Shown here piece after piece: positions 52,701 through 64,000 of a stretch of DNA of 64,000 bases. The DNA lies in contig NC_064037.1 in assembly GCF_932526225.1 (NCBI RefSeq), positions 806,001-870,000 of the forward strand, read 5' to 3'. The position numbers and the translations under genes are program-made. Each line of letters starts with the position of its first letter. Position 1 is the stretch's first letter. The stretch is from Nematostella vectensis. Taxonomy: Eukaryota > Cnidaria > Anthozoa > Actiniaria > Edwardsiidae. The notes under the pieces were generated by a model, which was given only the letters and a program-made list of their open reading frames with translations, was not told the origin of the DNA and did not search any database.

Positions 52701-55652
52701 ATACTGTTTTATTTTTCCTAATGTTACTTTTTGGAATTTACATTCGGAAAAAAAATTATCGATTGTAACCTTTTGGAGGTTACACTCGTAAAACAAATTC
52801 CCGAATGTAACCCTGAAGCTTTTCCCGAATGTAACCTCCAGTCCGATGGTGACTTTGCTTGGGATAGTTTACGATACCAATAGTATTAAAAGTAATTTTC
52901 ATTACAATTCCCTTCAGCAATGCCACGTTAGTCTTTCGTTGCGGGCACTTGACTACTAACGCAGCGACCCGGGTTCGATTCCCGCTGATAGCCTATTTTT
53001 TTTTCTTTACTTTTTTTTCAAATATTGATACTTAATTATACTGTTCTTGGTGTGTCATGACATAAAAAGAAGGTATAGGGACATTTTTATGTCTTCTCAG
53101 CATCTTTGATGTGCTCATGCTTTGTTCAGGATCCTGTACATATTTTATGCACACAAGAACTAACTAGATTCCTTGGATAACTTGATTAAGTAGATTCTAA
53201 CATAGAGCATAGCGCTCGATAGATTGATATACCTTTTTTTCCGAGTATACTGTTTTATTTTTCCTAATGTTACTTTTTGGAATTTACATTCGGAAAAAAA
53301 AATTATCGATTGTAACCTTTTGGAGGTTACACTCGTAAAACAAATTCCCGAATGTAACCCTGAAGCTTTTCCCGAATGTAACCTCCAGTCCGATGGTGAC
53401 TTTGCTTGGGATAGTTTACGATACCAATAGTATTAAAAGTAATTTTCATTACAATTCCCTTCAGCAATGCCACGTTAGTCTTTCGTTGCGGGCACTTGAC
53501 TACTAACGCATCGACCCGGGTTAGATTCCCGCTGATAGCCTATTTTTTTTTCTTTATTTTTATTTTTTAAATATCGATACTTAATTATACTGTTCTTGGT
53601 GTGTCATGACATAAAAAGAAGGTATAGGGATATTTTTATGTACTCTCAGCATCTTTGATGTGCTCATGCTTTGTTCAGGATCCTGTACATATTTTATGCA
53701 CACAAGAACTAACTAGATTCCTTGGATAACTTGATTAAGTAGATTCTAACATAGAGCATAGCGCTCGATAGATTGATATACCTTTTTTTCCGAGTATACT
53801 GTTTTATTTTCCTAATGTTACTTTTTGGAATTTACATTCGGAAAAAAAATTATCGATTGTAACTTTTTGGAGGTTACACTCGTAAAACAAATTCCCGAAT
53901 GTAACACTGAAGCTTTTCCCGAATGTAACCTCCAGTCCGATGGTGACTTTTCTTGGGATAGTTTACGATACCAATAGTATTAAAAGTAATTTTCATTACA
54001 ATTCCCTTCAGCAATGCCACGTTAGTCTTTCGTTGCGGGCACTTGACTACTAACGCAGCCACCCGGGTTCGATTCCCGCTGATAGTCAATTTTTTTTTCT
54101 TTATTTTTTTTCAAATATCGATATTTAATTATACTGTTCTTGGTGTGTCATGACATAAAAAGAAGGTATAGGGACATTTTTATGTACTCTCAGCATCTTT
54201 GATGTGCTCATGCTTTGTTCAGGATCCTGTACATATTATATGCACACAAGAACTAACTAGATTCCTTGGATAACATGATTAAGTAGATTCTAACATAGAG
54301 CATAGCGCTCGATAGATTGATATACCTTTTTTTCCGAGTATACTGTTTTATTTTTCCTAATGTTACTTTTTGGAATTTACATTCGGAAAAAAAATTATCG
54401 ATTGTAACCTTTTGGAGGTTACACTCGTAAAACAAATTCCCGAATGTAACCCTGAAGCTTTTCCCGAATGTAACCTCCAGTCCGATGGTGACTTTGCTTG
54501 GGATAGTTTACGATACCAATAGTATTAAAAGTAATTTTCATTACAATTCCCTTCAGCAATGCCACGTTAGTCTTTCGTTGCGGGCACTTGACTACTAACG
54601 CATCGACCCGGGTTCGATTCCCGCTGATAGCCTATTTTTTTTTCTTTATTTTTATTTTTTAAATATCGATACTTAATTATACTGTTCTTGGTGTGTCATG
54701 ACATAAAAAGAAGGTATAGGGATATTTTTATGTACTCTCAGCATCTTTGATGTGCTCATGCTTTGTTCAGGATCCTGTACATAATTTATGCACACAAGAA
54801 CTAACTAGATTCCTTGGATAACTTGATTAAGTAGATTCTAACATAGAGCATAGCGCTCGATAGATTGATATACCTTTTTTTCCGAGTATACTGTTTTATT
54901 TTCCTAATGTTACTTTTTGGAATTTACATTCGGAAAAAAAATTATCGATTGTAACTTTTTGGAGGTTACACTCGTAAAACAAATTCCCGAATGTAACACT
55001 GAAGCTTTTCCCGAATGTAACCTCCAGTCCGATGGTGACTTTTCTTGGGATAGTTTACGATACCAATAGTATTAAAAGTAATTTTCATTACAATTCCCTT
55101 CAGCAATGCCACGTTAGTCTTTCGTTGCGGGCACTTGACTACTAACGCAGCCACCCGGGTTCGATTCCCGCTGATAGTCAATTTTTTTTTCTTTATTTTT
55201 TTTCAAATATCGATATTTAATTATACTGTTCTTGGTGTGTCATGACATAAAAAGAAGGTATAGGGACATTTTTATGTACTCTCAGCATCTTTGATGTGCT
55301 CATGCTTTGTTCAGGATCCTGTACATATTTTATGCACACAAGAACTAACTAGATTCCTTGGATAACTTGATTAAGTAGATTCTAACATAGAGCATAGCGC
55401 TCGATAGATTGATATACCTTTTTTTCCGAGTATACTGTTTTATTTTTCCTAATGTTACTTTTTGGAATTTACATTCGGAAAAAAAATTATCGATTGTAAC
55501 CTTTTGGAGGTTACACTCGTAAAACAAATTCCCGAATGTAACCCTGAAGCTTTTCCCGAATGTAACCTCCAGTCCGATGGTGACTTTTCTTGGGATAGTT
55601 TACGATACCAATAGTATTAAAAGTAATTTTCATTACAATTCCCTTCAGCAAT

Positions 55653-55724
55653 GCCACGTTAGTCCATCGTTGTGGGCACTAGACTACTAACGCAGCTACC
55701 CGGGTTCGATTCCCGCTGATAGCC
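55653..55724 (+). ncRNA. tRNA-like element, P subtype with better box A
   Basis: D arm TAGTCCATCGTTGTGGGC, canonical box B, tRNA position 14 is A. It carries the same cactagact change as the copy at 47473, which suggests the two share recent ancestry. Confidence 0.6.
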
Positions 55725-56196
55725 TATTTTTTTACTTTCTTTTTTTTTAATTTCGATACTTAATTATACTGTTCTTGGTGTGTCATGACATAAAAAGAAG
55801 GTATAGGGACATTTTTATGTACTCTCAGCATCTTTGATGTGCTCATGCTTTGTTCAGGATCCTGAATATATTTTATGCACACAGGAACAAACTAGATTCC
55901 TTGGATAACTTGATTAAGTAGATTCTAACATAGAGCATAGCGCTCGATAGATTGATATACCTTTTTTTCCGAGTTTTCTGTTTTATTTTTCCTAATGTTA
56001 CTTTTTTGGAATTTACATTCGGAAAAAAAATTATCGATTGTAACCTTTTGGAGGTTACACTCGTAAAACAAATTCCCGAATGTAACCCTGAAGCTTTTCC
56101 CGAATGTAACCTCCAGTCCGATGGTGACTTTGCTTGGGATAGTTTACGATACCAATAGTATTAAAAGTAATTTTCATTACAATTCCCTTCAGCAAT

Positions 56197-56268
56197 GCCA
56201 CGTTAGTCCATCGTTGTGGGCACTTGACTACTAACGCAGCTACCCGGGTTCGATTCCCGCTGATAGCC
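56197..56268 (+). ncRNA. tRNA-like element, P subtype with better box A
   Basis: D arm TAGTCCATCGTTGTGGGC with full D stem, canonical box B and CCCGGG context, followed by a T-rich tract after tagcctat. Confidence 0.6.
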
Positions 56269-57284
56269 TATTTTTTTACTTTCTTTTTTTTTTAATTTCG
56301 ATACTTAATTATACTGTTCTTGGTGTGTCATGACATAAAAAGAAGGTATAGGGACATTTTTATGTACTCTCAGCATCTTTGATGTGCTCATTCTTTGTTC
56401 AGGATCCTGAATATATTTTATGCACACAGGAACTAACTAGATTCCTTGGATAACTTGATTAAGTAGATTTTAACATAGAGCATAGCGCTCGATAGATTGA
56501 TATACCTTTTTTTCCGAGTTTTCTGTTTTATTTTTCCTAATGTTTCTTTTTTGGAATTTACATTCGGAAAAAAAATTATCGATTGTAACCTTTTGGAGGT
56601 TACACTCGTAAAACAAATTCCCGAATGTAACCCTGAAGCTTTTCCCGAATGTAACCTCCAGTCCGATGGTGACTTTGCTTGGGATAGTTTACGATACCAA
56701 TAGCATTAAAAGTAATTTTCAGTACAATTCCCTTCAGCAATGTCACGTTAGTCTTTCGTTGCGGGCACTTGACTACTAACGCAGCGACCCGGGTTCGATT
56801 CCCGCTGATAGCCTATTTTTTTTTCTTTATTTTTTTTTTAAATATCGATACTTAATTATACTGTTCTTGGTGTGTGACATAAAAAGAAGGTATAGGGACA
56901 TTTTTATGTACTCTCAGCATCTTTGATGTGCTCATGCTTTGTTCAGGATCCTGTACATATTATATGCACACAAGAACTAACTAGATTCCTTGGATAACAT
57001 GATTAAGTAGATTCTAACATAGAGCATAGCGCTCGATAGATTGATATACCTTTTTTTCCGAGTATACTGTTTTATTTTTCCTAATGTTACTTTTTGGAAT
57101 TTACATTCGGAAAAAAAATTATCGATTGTAACCTTTTGGAGGTTACACTCGTAAAACAAATTCCCGAATGTAACCCTGAAGCTTTTCCCGAATGTAACCT
57201 CCAGTCCGATGGTGACTTTTCTTGGGATAGTTTACGATACCAATAGTATTAAAAGTAATTTTCATTACAATTCCCTTCAGCAAT

Positions 57285-57356
57285 GCCACGTTAGTCCATC
57301 GTTGTGGGCACTTGACTACTAACGCAGCTACCCGGGTTCGATTCCCGCTGATAGCC
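57285..57356 (+). ncRNA. tRNA-like element, P subtype with better box A
   Basis: Best-preserved form for folding: D stem of four pairs, 8-nt D loop beginning with A, loop CTACTAA with U33 and A37, T arm with TTCGATT. Defects are limited to acceptor positions 3, 5, 6 and 7, anticodon-stem positions 29-31 with 39-41, and pair 49-65. Its 4370-bp counterpart is at 61655. Confidence 0.62.
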
Positions 57357-59477
57357 TATTTTTTTACTTTCTTTTTTTTTTAATTTCGATACTTAATTAT
57401 ACTGTTCTTGGTGTGTCATGACATAAAAAGAAGGTATAGGGACATTTTTATGTACTCTCAGCATCTTTGATGTGCTCATGCTTTGTTCAGGATCCTGAAT
57501 ATATTTTATGCACACAGGAACTAACTAGATTCCTTGGATAACTTGATTAAGTAGATTTTAACATAGAGCATAGCGCTCGATAGATTGATATACCTTTTTT
57601 TCCGAGTTTTCTGTTTTATTTTTCCTAATGTTACTTTTTTGGAATTTACATTCGGAAAAAAAATTATCGATTGTAACCTTTTGGAGGTTACACTCGTAAA
57701 ACAAATTCCCGAATGTAACCCTGAAGCTTTTCCCGAATGTAACCTCCAGTCCGATGGTGACTTTGCTTGGGATAGTTTACGATACCAATAGTATTAAAAG
57801 TAATTTTCAGTACAATTCCCTTCAGCAATGTCACGTTAGTCTTTCGTTGCGGGCACTTGACTACTAACGCAGCGACCCGGGTTCGATTCCCGCTGATAGC
57901 CTATTTTTTTTTTCTTTATTTTTTTTTTTTTTAATATCGATACTTAATTATACTGTTCTTGGTGTGTCATGACATAAAAAGAAGGTATAGGGATATTTTT
58001 ATGTACTCTCAGCATCTTTGATGTGCTCATGCTTTGTTCAGGATCCTGTACATATTTTATGCACACAAGAACTAACTAGATTCCTTGGATAACTTGATTA
58101 AGTAGATTCTAACATAGAGCATAGCGCTCGATAGATTGATATACCTTTTTTTCCGAGTATGCTGTTTTATTTTTCCTAATGTTACTTTTTGGAATTTACA
58201 TTCGGAAAAAAAAATTATCGATTGTAACCTTTTGGAGGTTACACTCGTAAAACAAATTCCCGAATGTAACCCTGAAGCTTTTCCCGAATGTAACCTCCAG
58301 TCCGATGGGGACTTTGCTTGGGATAGTTTACGATACCAATAGTATTAAAAGTAATTTTCATTACAATTCCCTTCAGCAATGCCACGTTAGTCTTTCGTTG
58401 CGGGCACTTGACTACTAACGCAGCGACTCGGGTTCGATTCCCGCCAATAGGCTATTTTTTTTTTCTTTATTTTTTTTTTTTTTTTAATATCGATACTTAA
58501 TTATACTGTTCTTGGTGTGTCATGACATAAAAAGAAGGTATAGGGACATTTTTATGTACTCTCAGCATCTTTGATGTGCTCATGCTTTGTTCAGGATCCT
58601 GTACATATTTTATGCACACAAGAACTAACTAGATTCCTTGGATAACTTGATTAAGTAGATTCTAACATAGAGCATAGCGCTCGATAGATTGATATACCTT
58701 TTTTTCCTAGTATACTGTTTTATTTTTCCTAATGTTACTTTTTGGAATTTACATTCGGAAAAAAAAATATCGATTGTAACCTTTTGGAGGTTACACTCGT
58801 AAAACAAATTCCCAAATGTAACCCTGAAGCTTTTCCCGAATGTAACCTCCAGTCCGATGGTGACTTTGCTTGGGATAGTTTACGATACCAATAGTATTAA
58901 AAGTAATTTTCATTACAATTCCCTTCAGCAATGCCACGTTAGTCTTTCGTTGCGGGCACTTGACTACTAACGCAGCCACCCGGGTTCGATTCCCGCTGAT
59001 AGTCAATTTTTTTTTCTTTATTTTTTTTCAAATATCGATATTTAATTATACTGTTCTTGGTGTGTCATGACATAAAAAGAAGGTATAGGGACATTTTTAT
59101 GTACTCTCAGCATCATTGATGTGCTCATGCTTTGTTCAGGATCCTGTACATATTTTATGCACACAAGAACTAACTAGATTCCTTGGATAACTTGATTAAG
59201 TAGATTCTAACATAGAGCATAGCGCTCGATAGATTGATATACCTTTTTTTCCGAGTATACTGTTTTATTTTTCCTAATGTTACTTTTTGGAATTTACATT
59301 CGGAAAAAAAATTATCGATTGTAACCTTTTGGAGGTTACACTCGTAAAACAAATTCCCGAATGTAACCCTGAAGCTTTTCCCGAATGTAACCTCCATTCC
59401 GATGGTGACTTTTCTTGGGATAGTTTACGATACCAATAGTATTAAAAGTAATTTTCATTACAATTCCCTTCAGCAAT

Positions 59478-59549
59478 GCCACGTTAGTCCATCGTTGTGG
59501 GCACTTGACTACTAACGCAGCTACCCGGGTTCGATTCCCGCTGATAGCC
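59478..59549 (+). ncRNA. tRNA-like element, P subtype with better box A
   Basis: D arm TAGTCCATCGTTGTGGGC and canonical box B. Counterpart of the copy at 63848 in the next eight-monomer repeat. Confidence 0.6.
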
Positions 59550-61654
59550 TATTTTTTTACTTTCTTTTTTTTTTAATTTCGATACTTAATTATACTTTTC
59601 TTGGTGTGTCATGACATAAAAAGAAGGTATAGGGACATTTTTATGTACTCTCAGCATCTTTGATGTGCTCATCCTTTGTTCAGGATCCTGAATATATTTT
59701 ATGCACACAGGAACTAACTAGATTCCTTGGATAACTTGATTAAGTAGATTTTAACATAGAGCATAGCGCTCGATAGATTGATATACCTTTTTTTCCGAGT
59801 TTTCTGTTTTATTTTTCCTAATGTTACTTTTTTGGAATTTACATTCGGAAAAAAATTATCGATTGTAACCTTTTGGAGGTTACACTCGTAAAACAAATTC
59901 CCGAATGTAACCCTGAAGCTTTTCCCGAATGTAACCTCCAGTCCGATGGTGACTTTGCTTGGGATAGTTTACGATACCAATAGTATTAAAAGTAATTTTC
60001 AGTACAATTCCCTTCAGCAATGTCACGTTAGTCTTTCGTTGCGGGCACTTGACTACTAACGCAGCGACCCGGGTTCGATTCCCGCTGATAGCCTATTTTT
60101 TTTTCTTTATTTTTTTTTTAAATATCGATACTTAATTATACTGTTCTTGGTGTGTGACATAAAAAGAAGGTATAGGGACATTTTTATGTACTCTCAGCAT
60201 CTTTGATGTGCTCATGCTTTGTTCAGGATCCTGTACATATTATATGCACACAAGAACTAACTAGATTCCTTGGATAACATGATTAAGTAGATTCTAACAT
60301 AGAGCATAGCGCTCGATAGATTGATATACCTTTTTTTCCGAGTATACTGTTTTATTTTTCCTAATGTTACTTTTTGGAATTTACATTCGGAAAAAACATT
60401 ATCGATTGTAACCTTTTGGAGGTTACACTCGCAAAACAAATTCCCGAATGTAACCCTGAAGCTTTTCCCGAATGTAACCTCCAGTCCGATGGTGACTTTG
60501 CTTGGGATAGTTTACGATACCAATAGTATTAAAAGTAATTTTCATTACAATTCCCTTCAGCAATGCCACGTTAGTCTTTCGTTGCGGGCACTTGACTACT
60601 AACGCAGCGACCCGGGTTCGATTCCCGCTGATAGCCTATTTTTTTTTCTTTACTTTTTTTTCAAATATTGATACTTAATTATACTGTTCTTGGTGTGTCA
60701 TGACATAAAAAGAAGGTATAGGGACATTTTTTTGTACTCTCAGCATCTTTGATGTGCTCATGCTTTGTTCAGGATCCTGTACATATTTTATGCACACAAG
60801 AACTAACTAGATTCCTTGGATAACTTGATTAAGTAGATTCTAACATAGAGCATAGCGCTCGATAGATTGATATACCTTTTTTTCCGAGTTTTCTGTTTTA
60901 TTTTTCCTAATGTTTCTTTTTTGGAATTTACATTCGGAAAAAAAATTATCGATTGTAACCTTTTGGAGGTTACACTCGTAAAACAAATTCCCGAATGTAA
61001 CCCTGAAGCTTTTCCCGAATGTAACCTCCAGTCCGATGGTGACTTTGCTTGGGATAGTTTACGATACCAATAGCATTAAAAGTAATTTTCAGTACAATTC
61101 CCTTCAGCAATGTCACGTTAGTCTTTCGTTGCGGGCACTTGACTACTAACGCAGCGACCCGGGTTCGATTCCCGCTGATAGCCTATTTTTTTTTCTTTAT
61201 TTTTTTTTTAAATATCGATACTTAATTATACTGTTCTTGGTGTGTGACATAAAAAGAAGGTATAGGGACATTTTTATGTACTCTCAGCATCTTTGATGTG
61301 CTCATGCTTTGTTCAGGATCCTGTACATATTATATGCACACAAGAACTAACTAGATTCCTTGGATAACATGATTAAGTAGATTCTAACATAGAGCATAGC
61401 GCTCGATAGATTGATATACCTTTTTTTCCGAGTATACTGTTTTATTTTTCCTAATGTTACTTTTTGGAATTTACATTCGGAAAAAAAATTATCGATTGTA
61501 ACCTTTTGGAGGTTACACTCGTAAAACAAATTCCCGAATGTAACCCTGAAGCTTTTCCCGAATGTAACCTCCAGTCCGATGGTGACTTTTCTTGGGATAG
61601 TTTACGATACCAATAGTATTAAAAGTAATTTTCATTACAATTCCCTTCAGCAAT

Positions 61655-61726
61655 GCCACGTTAGTCCATCGTTGTGAGCACTTGACTACTAACGCAGCTA
61701 CCCGGGTTCGATTCCCGCTGATAGCC
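61655..61726 (+). ncRNA. tRNA-like element, P subtype with one D-stem change
   Basis: As the copy at 57285, but gttgtgagc replaces gttgtgggc, which turns D-stem base 23 into A and weakens the C12-G23 pair. Box B is canonical. Confidence 0.55.
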
Positions 61727-63847
61727 TATTTTTTTACTTTCTTTTTTTTTTAATTTCGATACTTAATTATACTGTTCTTGGTGTGTCATGACATAAAAAG
61801 AAGGTATAGGGACATTTTTATGTACTCTCAGCATCTTTGATGTGCTCATGCTTTGTTCAGGATCCTGAATATATTTTATGCACACAGGAACTAACTAGAT
61901 TCCTTGGATAACTTGATTAAGTAGATTTTAACATAGAGCATAGCGCTCGATAGATTGATATACCTTTTTTTCCGAGTTTTCTGTTTTATTTTTCCTAATG
62001 TTACTTTTTTGGAATTTACATTCGGAAAAAAAATTATCGATTGTAACCTTTTGGAGGTTACACTCGTAAAACAAATTCCCGAATGTAACCCTGAAGCTTT
62101 TCCCGAATGTAACCTCCAGTCCGATGGTGACTTTGCTTGGGATAGTTTACGATACCAATAGTATTAAAAGTAATTTTCAGTACAATTCCCTTCAGCAATG
62201 TCACGTTAGTCTTTCGTTGCGGGCACTTGACTACTAACGCAGCGACCCGGGTTCGATTCCCGCTGATAGCCTATTTTTTTTTTCTTTATTTTTTTTTTTT
62301 TTAATATCGATACTTAATTATACTGTTCTTGGTGTGTCATGACATAAAAAGAAGGTATAGGGATATTTTTATGTACTCTCAGCATCTTTGATGTGCTCAT
62401 GCTTTGTTCAGGATCCTGTACATATTTTATGCACACAAGAACTAACTAGATTCCTTGGATAACTTGATTAAGTAGATTCTAACATAGAGCATAGCGCTCG
62501 ATAGATTGATATACCTTTTTTTCCGAGTATACTGTTTTATTTTTCCTAATGTTACTTTTTGGAATTTACATTCGGAAAAAAAAATTATCGATTGTAACCT
62601 TTTGGAGGTTACACTCGTAAAACAAATTCCCGAATGTAACCCTGAAGCTTTTCCCGAATGTAACCTCCAGTCCGATGGGGACTTTGCTTGGGATAGTTTA
62701 CGATACCAATAGTATTAAAAGTAATTTTCATTACAATTCCCTTCAGCAATGCCACGTTAGTCTTTCGTTGCGGGCACTTGACTACTAACGCAGCGACTCG
62801 GGTTCGATTCCCGCCAATAGCCTATTTTTTTTTTCTTTATTTTTTTTTTTTTTTTAATATCGATACTTAATTATACTGTTCTTGGTGTGTCATGACATAA
62901 AAAGAAGGTATAGGGACATTTTTATGTACTCTCAGCATCTTTGATGTGCTCATGCTTTGTTCAGGATCCTGTACATATTTTATGCACACAAGAACTAACT
63001 AGATTCCTTGGATAACTTGATTAAGTAGATTCTAACATAGAGCATAGCGCTCGATAGATTGATATACCTTTTTTTCCTAGTATACTGTTTTATTTTTCCT
63101 AATGTTACTTTTTGGAATTTACATTCGGAAAAAAAAATATCGATTGTAACCTTTTGGAGGTTACACTCGTAAAACAAATTCCCAAATGTAACCCTGAAGC
63201 TTTTCCCGAATGTAACCTCCAGTCCGATGGTGACTTTGCTTGGGATAGTTTACGATACCAATAGTATTAAAAGTAATTTTCATTACAATTCCCTTCAGCA
63301 ATGCCACGTTAGTCTTTCGTTGCGGGCACTTGACTACTAACGCAGCCACCCGGGTTCGATTCCCGCTGATAGTCAATTTTTTTTTCTTTATTTTTTTTCA
63401 AATATCGATATTTAATTATACTGTTCTTGGTGTGTCATGACATAAAAAGAAGGTATAGGGACATTTTTATGTACTCTCAGCATCATTGATGTGCTCATGC
63501 TTTGTTCAGGATCCTGTACATATTTTATGCACACAAGAACTAACTAGATTCCTTGGATAACTTGATTAAGTAGATTCTAACATAGAGCATAGCGCTCGAT
63601 AGATTGATATACCTTTTTTTCCGAGTATACTGTTTTATTTTTCCTAATGTTACTTTTTGGAATTTACATTCGGAAAAAAAATTATCGATTGTAACCTTTT
63701 GGAGGTTACACTCGTAAAACAAATTCCCGAATGTAACCCTGAAGCTTTTCCCGAATGTAACCTCCATTCCGATGGTGACTTTTCTTGGGATAGTTTACGA
63801 TACCAATAGTATTAAAAGTAATTTTCATTACAATTCCCTTCAGCAAT

Positions 63848-63919
63848 GCCACGTTAGTCCATCGTTGTGGGCACTTGACTACTAACGCAGCTACCCGGGT
63901 TCGATTCCCGCTGATAGCC
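63848..63919 (+). ncRNA. tRNA-like element, P subtype, last copy in window
   Basis: D arm TAGTCCATCGTTGTGGGC, canonical box B, T tract complete before the window ends. Same sequence as the copy at 59478. Confidence 0.6.
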
Positions 63920-64000
63920 TATTTTTTTACTTTCTTTTTTTTTTAATTTCGATACTTAATTATACTTTTCTTGGTGTGTCATGACATAAAAAGAAGGTAT

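Larger units (their letters stand above)
42663..56293 (+). repeat. Divergent monomer block with N, O, C, P, Q and K subtypes
   Basis: Anchors are 42866, 43412, 43959, 44505, 45049, 45595, 46137, 46684, 47229, 47772, 48316, 48862, 49409, 49951, 50498, 51042, 51588, 52135, 52678, 53224, 53773, 54317, 54865, 55409 and 55952. These monomers carry more differences: cctgaatatattttatg, acgcatcgaccc, gttgtgggcac, and a 3-nt loss at the TGTCATGACA palindrome. A 2726-bp (five-monomer) offset links 48316/51042, 48862/51588 and 49409/52135, and a 1092-bp offset links 53773/54865. No gene besides the tRNA-like elements. Confidence 0.75.
56475..60843 (+). repeat. Eight-monomer higher-order repeat, copy 1 (period 4370 bp)
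   Basis: Anchors are 56497, 57041, 57585, 58136, 58689, 59234, 59778 and 60321. The first six recur exactly 4370 bp later (60867, 61411, 61955, 62506, 63059, 63604). Shared rare variants are gatggggactttg (58305/62675), catcattgatg (59112/63482), ctccattccgatgg (59393/63763) and tatacttttcttgg (59592/63962). Private differences are few, for example gtatgctg near 58157 and aataggctat near 58447. Confidence 0.88.
1..64000 (+). repeat. Tandem satellite array, ~545-bp monomer, fills the whole window
   Basis: Seen directly: one sequence recurs head to tail, always in the same orientation, from edge to edge. The anchor ttgatatacc occurs 117 times (389, 938, 1482, 2027, 2571 ... 62506, 63059, 63604), with spacings of roughly 537 to 553 bp. 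Most length variation comes from the T-rich tract closing each monomer and from the A run after the ATTCGG motif. Both edges cut through monomers, so neither array end is in view. No interrupting gene or transposon was seen. The orientation given is that of the tRNA-like element inside the monomer. Whether this is centromeric, subtelomeric or elsewhere cannot be told from sequence alone. Confidence 0.98.
60844..64000 (+). repeat. Eight-monomer higher-order repeat, copy 2, cut by window edge
   Basis: This continues the 4370-bp period to the last base, so the copy runs on beyond the window. Upstream of about 60841 the monomer is of a different type from its counterpart at 56294-56470, so the left junction falls inside a monomer, between 60841 and 60890. 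One private change is gttgtgagc near 61674. Confidence 0.88.

Noticed and set aside
1-64000. CRISPR array
   Set aside because: The repeat unit is about 545 bp with no short repeat and unique spacer pattern.
1-64000. 5S rRNA or rDNA spacer array
   Set aside because: No 5S internal control sequence or rRNA segment was recognised in the monomer. The only RNA-gene-like part is tRNA-shaped.

Overview
The whole 64 kb window is one uninterrupted tandem array of an AT-rich monomer of about 545 bp. I count 117 complete copies of an anchor sequence (ttgatatacc) from position 389 to 63604, a mean spacing of about 545 bp, with part-monomers at both ends. There is no unique sequence, no convincing protein gene, no rRNA, no CRISPR array and no inserted transposon. 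A satellite of this size, and a repeated Pol III-type signal (below), point to a eukaryotic nuclear genome. The species and chromosome position cannot be told from the sequence; centromeric, subtelomeric, sex-chromosome or B-chromosome origins are all open.

Each monomer reads, in + orientation: (1) about 100 bp of AT-rich sequence with the palindromes TGTCATGACA and usually CAGGATCCTG; (2) a conserved linker ending in the anchor; (3) a block of about 140 bp built from degenerate direct and inverted copies of a GAATGTAACC-like core, including a perfect 8-bp-stem inverted repeat and a HindIII site; (4) a TATTAAAA motif and a small GTAAT/ATTAC hairpin; (5) a 72-nt tRNA-like element with a canonical B box (GGTTCGATTCC) 43 nt downstream of a degenerate A box; (6) a long T-rich tract, which matches a Pol III terminator. 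Parts 5 and 6 make the window a run of about 118 tRNA-gene-like units. Their acceptor and anticodon stems are badly mismatched, so they look like tRNA relics or tRNA-like small RNA genes, not working tRNAs.

The array has higher-order structure. Monomer subtypes, told apart by the tRNA-like 3' end, the T tract and point variants, recur in order. Positions 734-10503 hold copies of a five-subtype order (C-A-B-D-E), one copy expanded by an exact 1626-bp trimer duplication. Positions 10504-18651 hold mixed dimers and trimers. Positions 18652 to about 32110 hold a 12-mer, a 9-mer and a partial copy. Positions 32819-42662 hold two 9-mers about 4915 bp apart. Positions 42663-56293 are more varied. 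From about 56475 to the right edge there is an 8-mer period of 4370 bp. This is the usual signature of unequal exchange or conversion, with assembly collapse or expansion as the main technical alternative. The 43-64 kb part carries the monomers whose tRNA-like element best keeps a box A and D stem.

Short open frames of 60-93 codons recur in every monomer on both strands, but they follow from the repeat itself and are not annotated as genes. Positions rest on reading by eye; subtype letters are my own labels.
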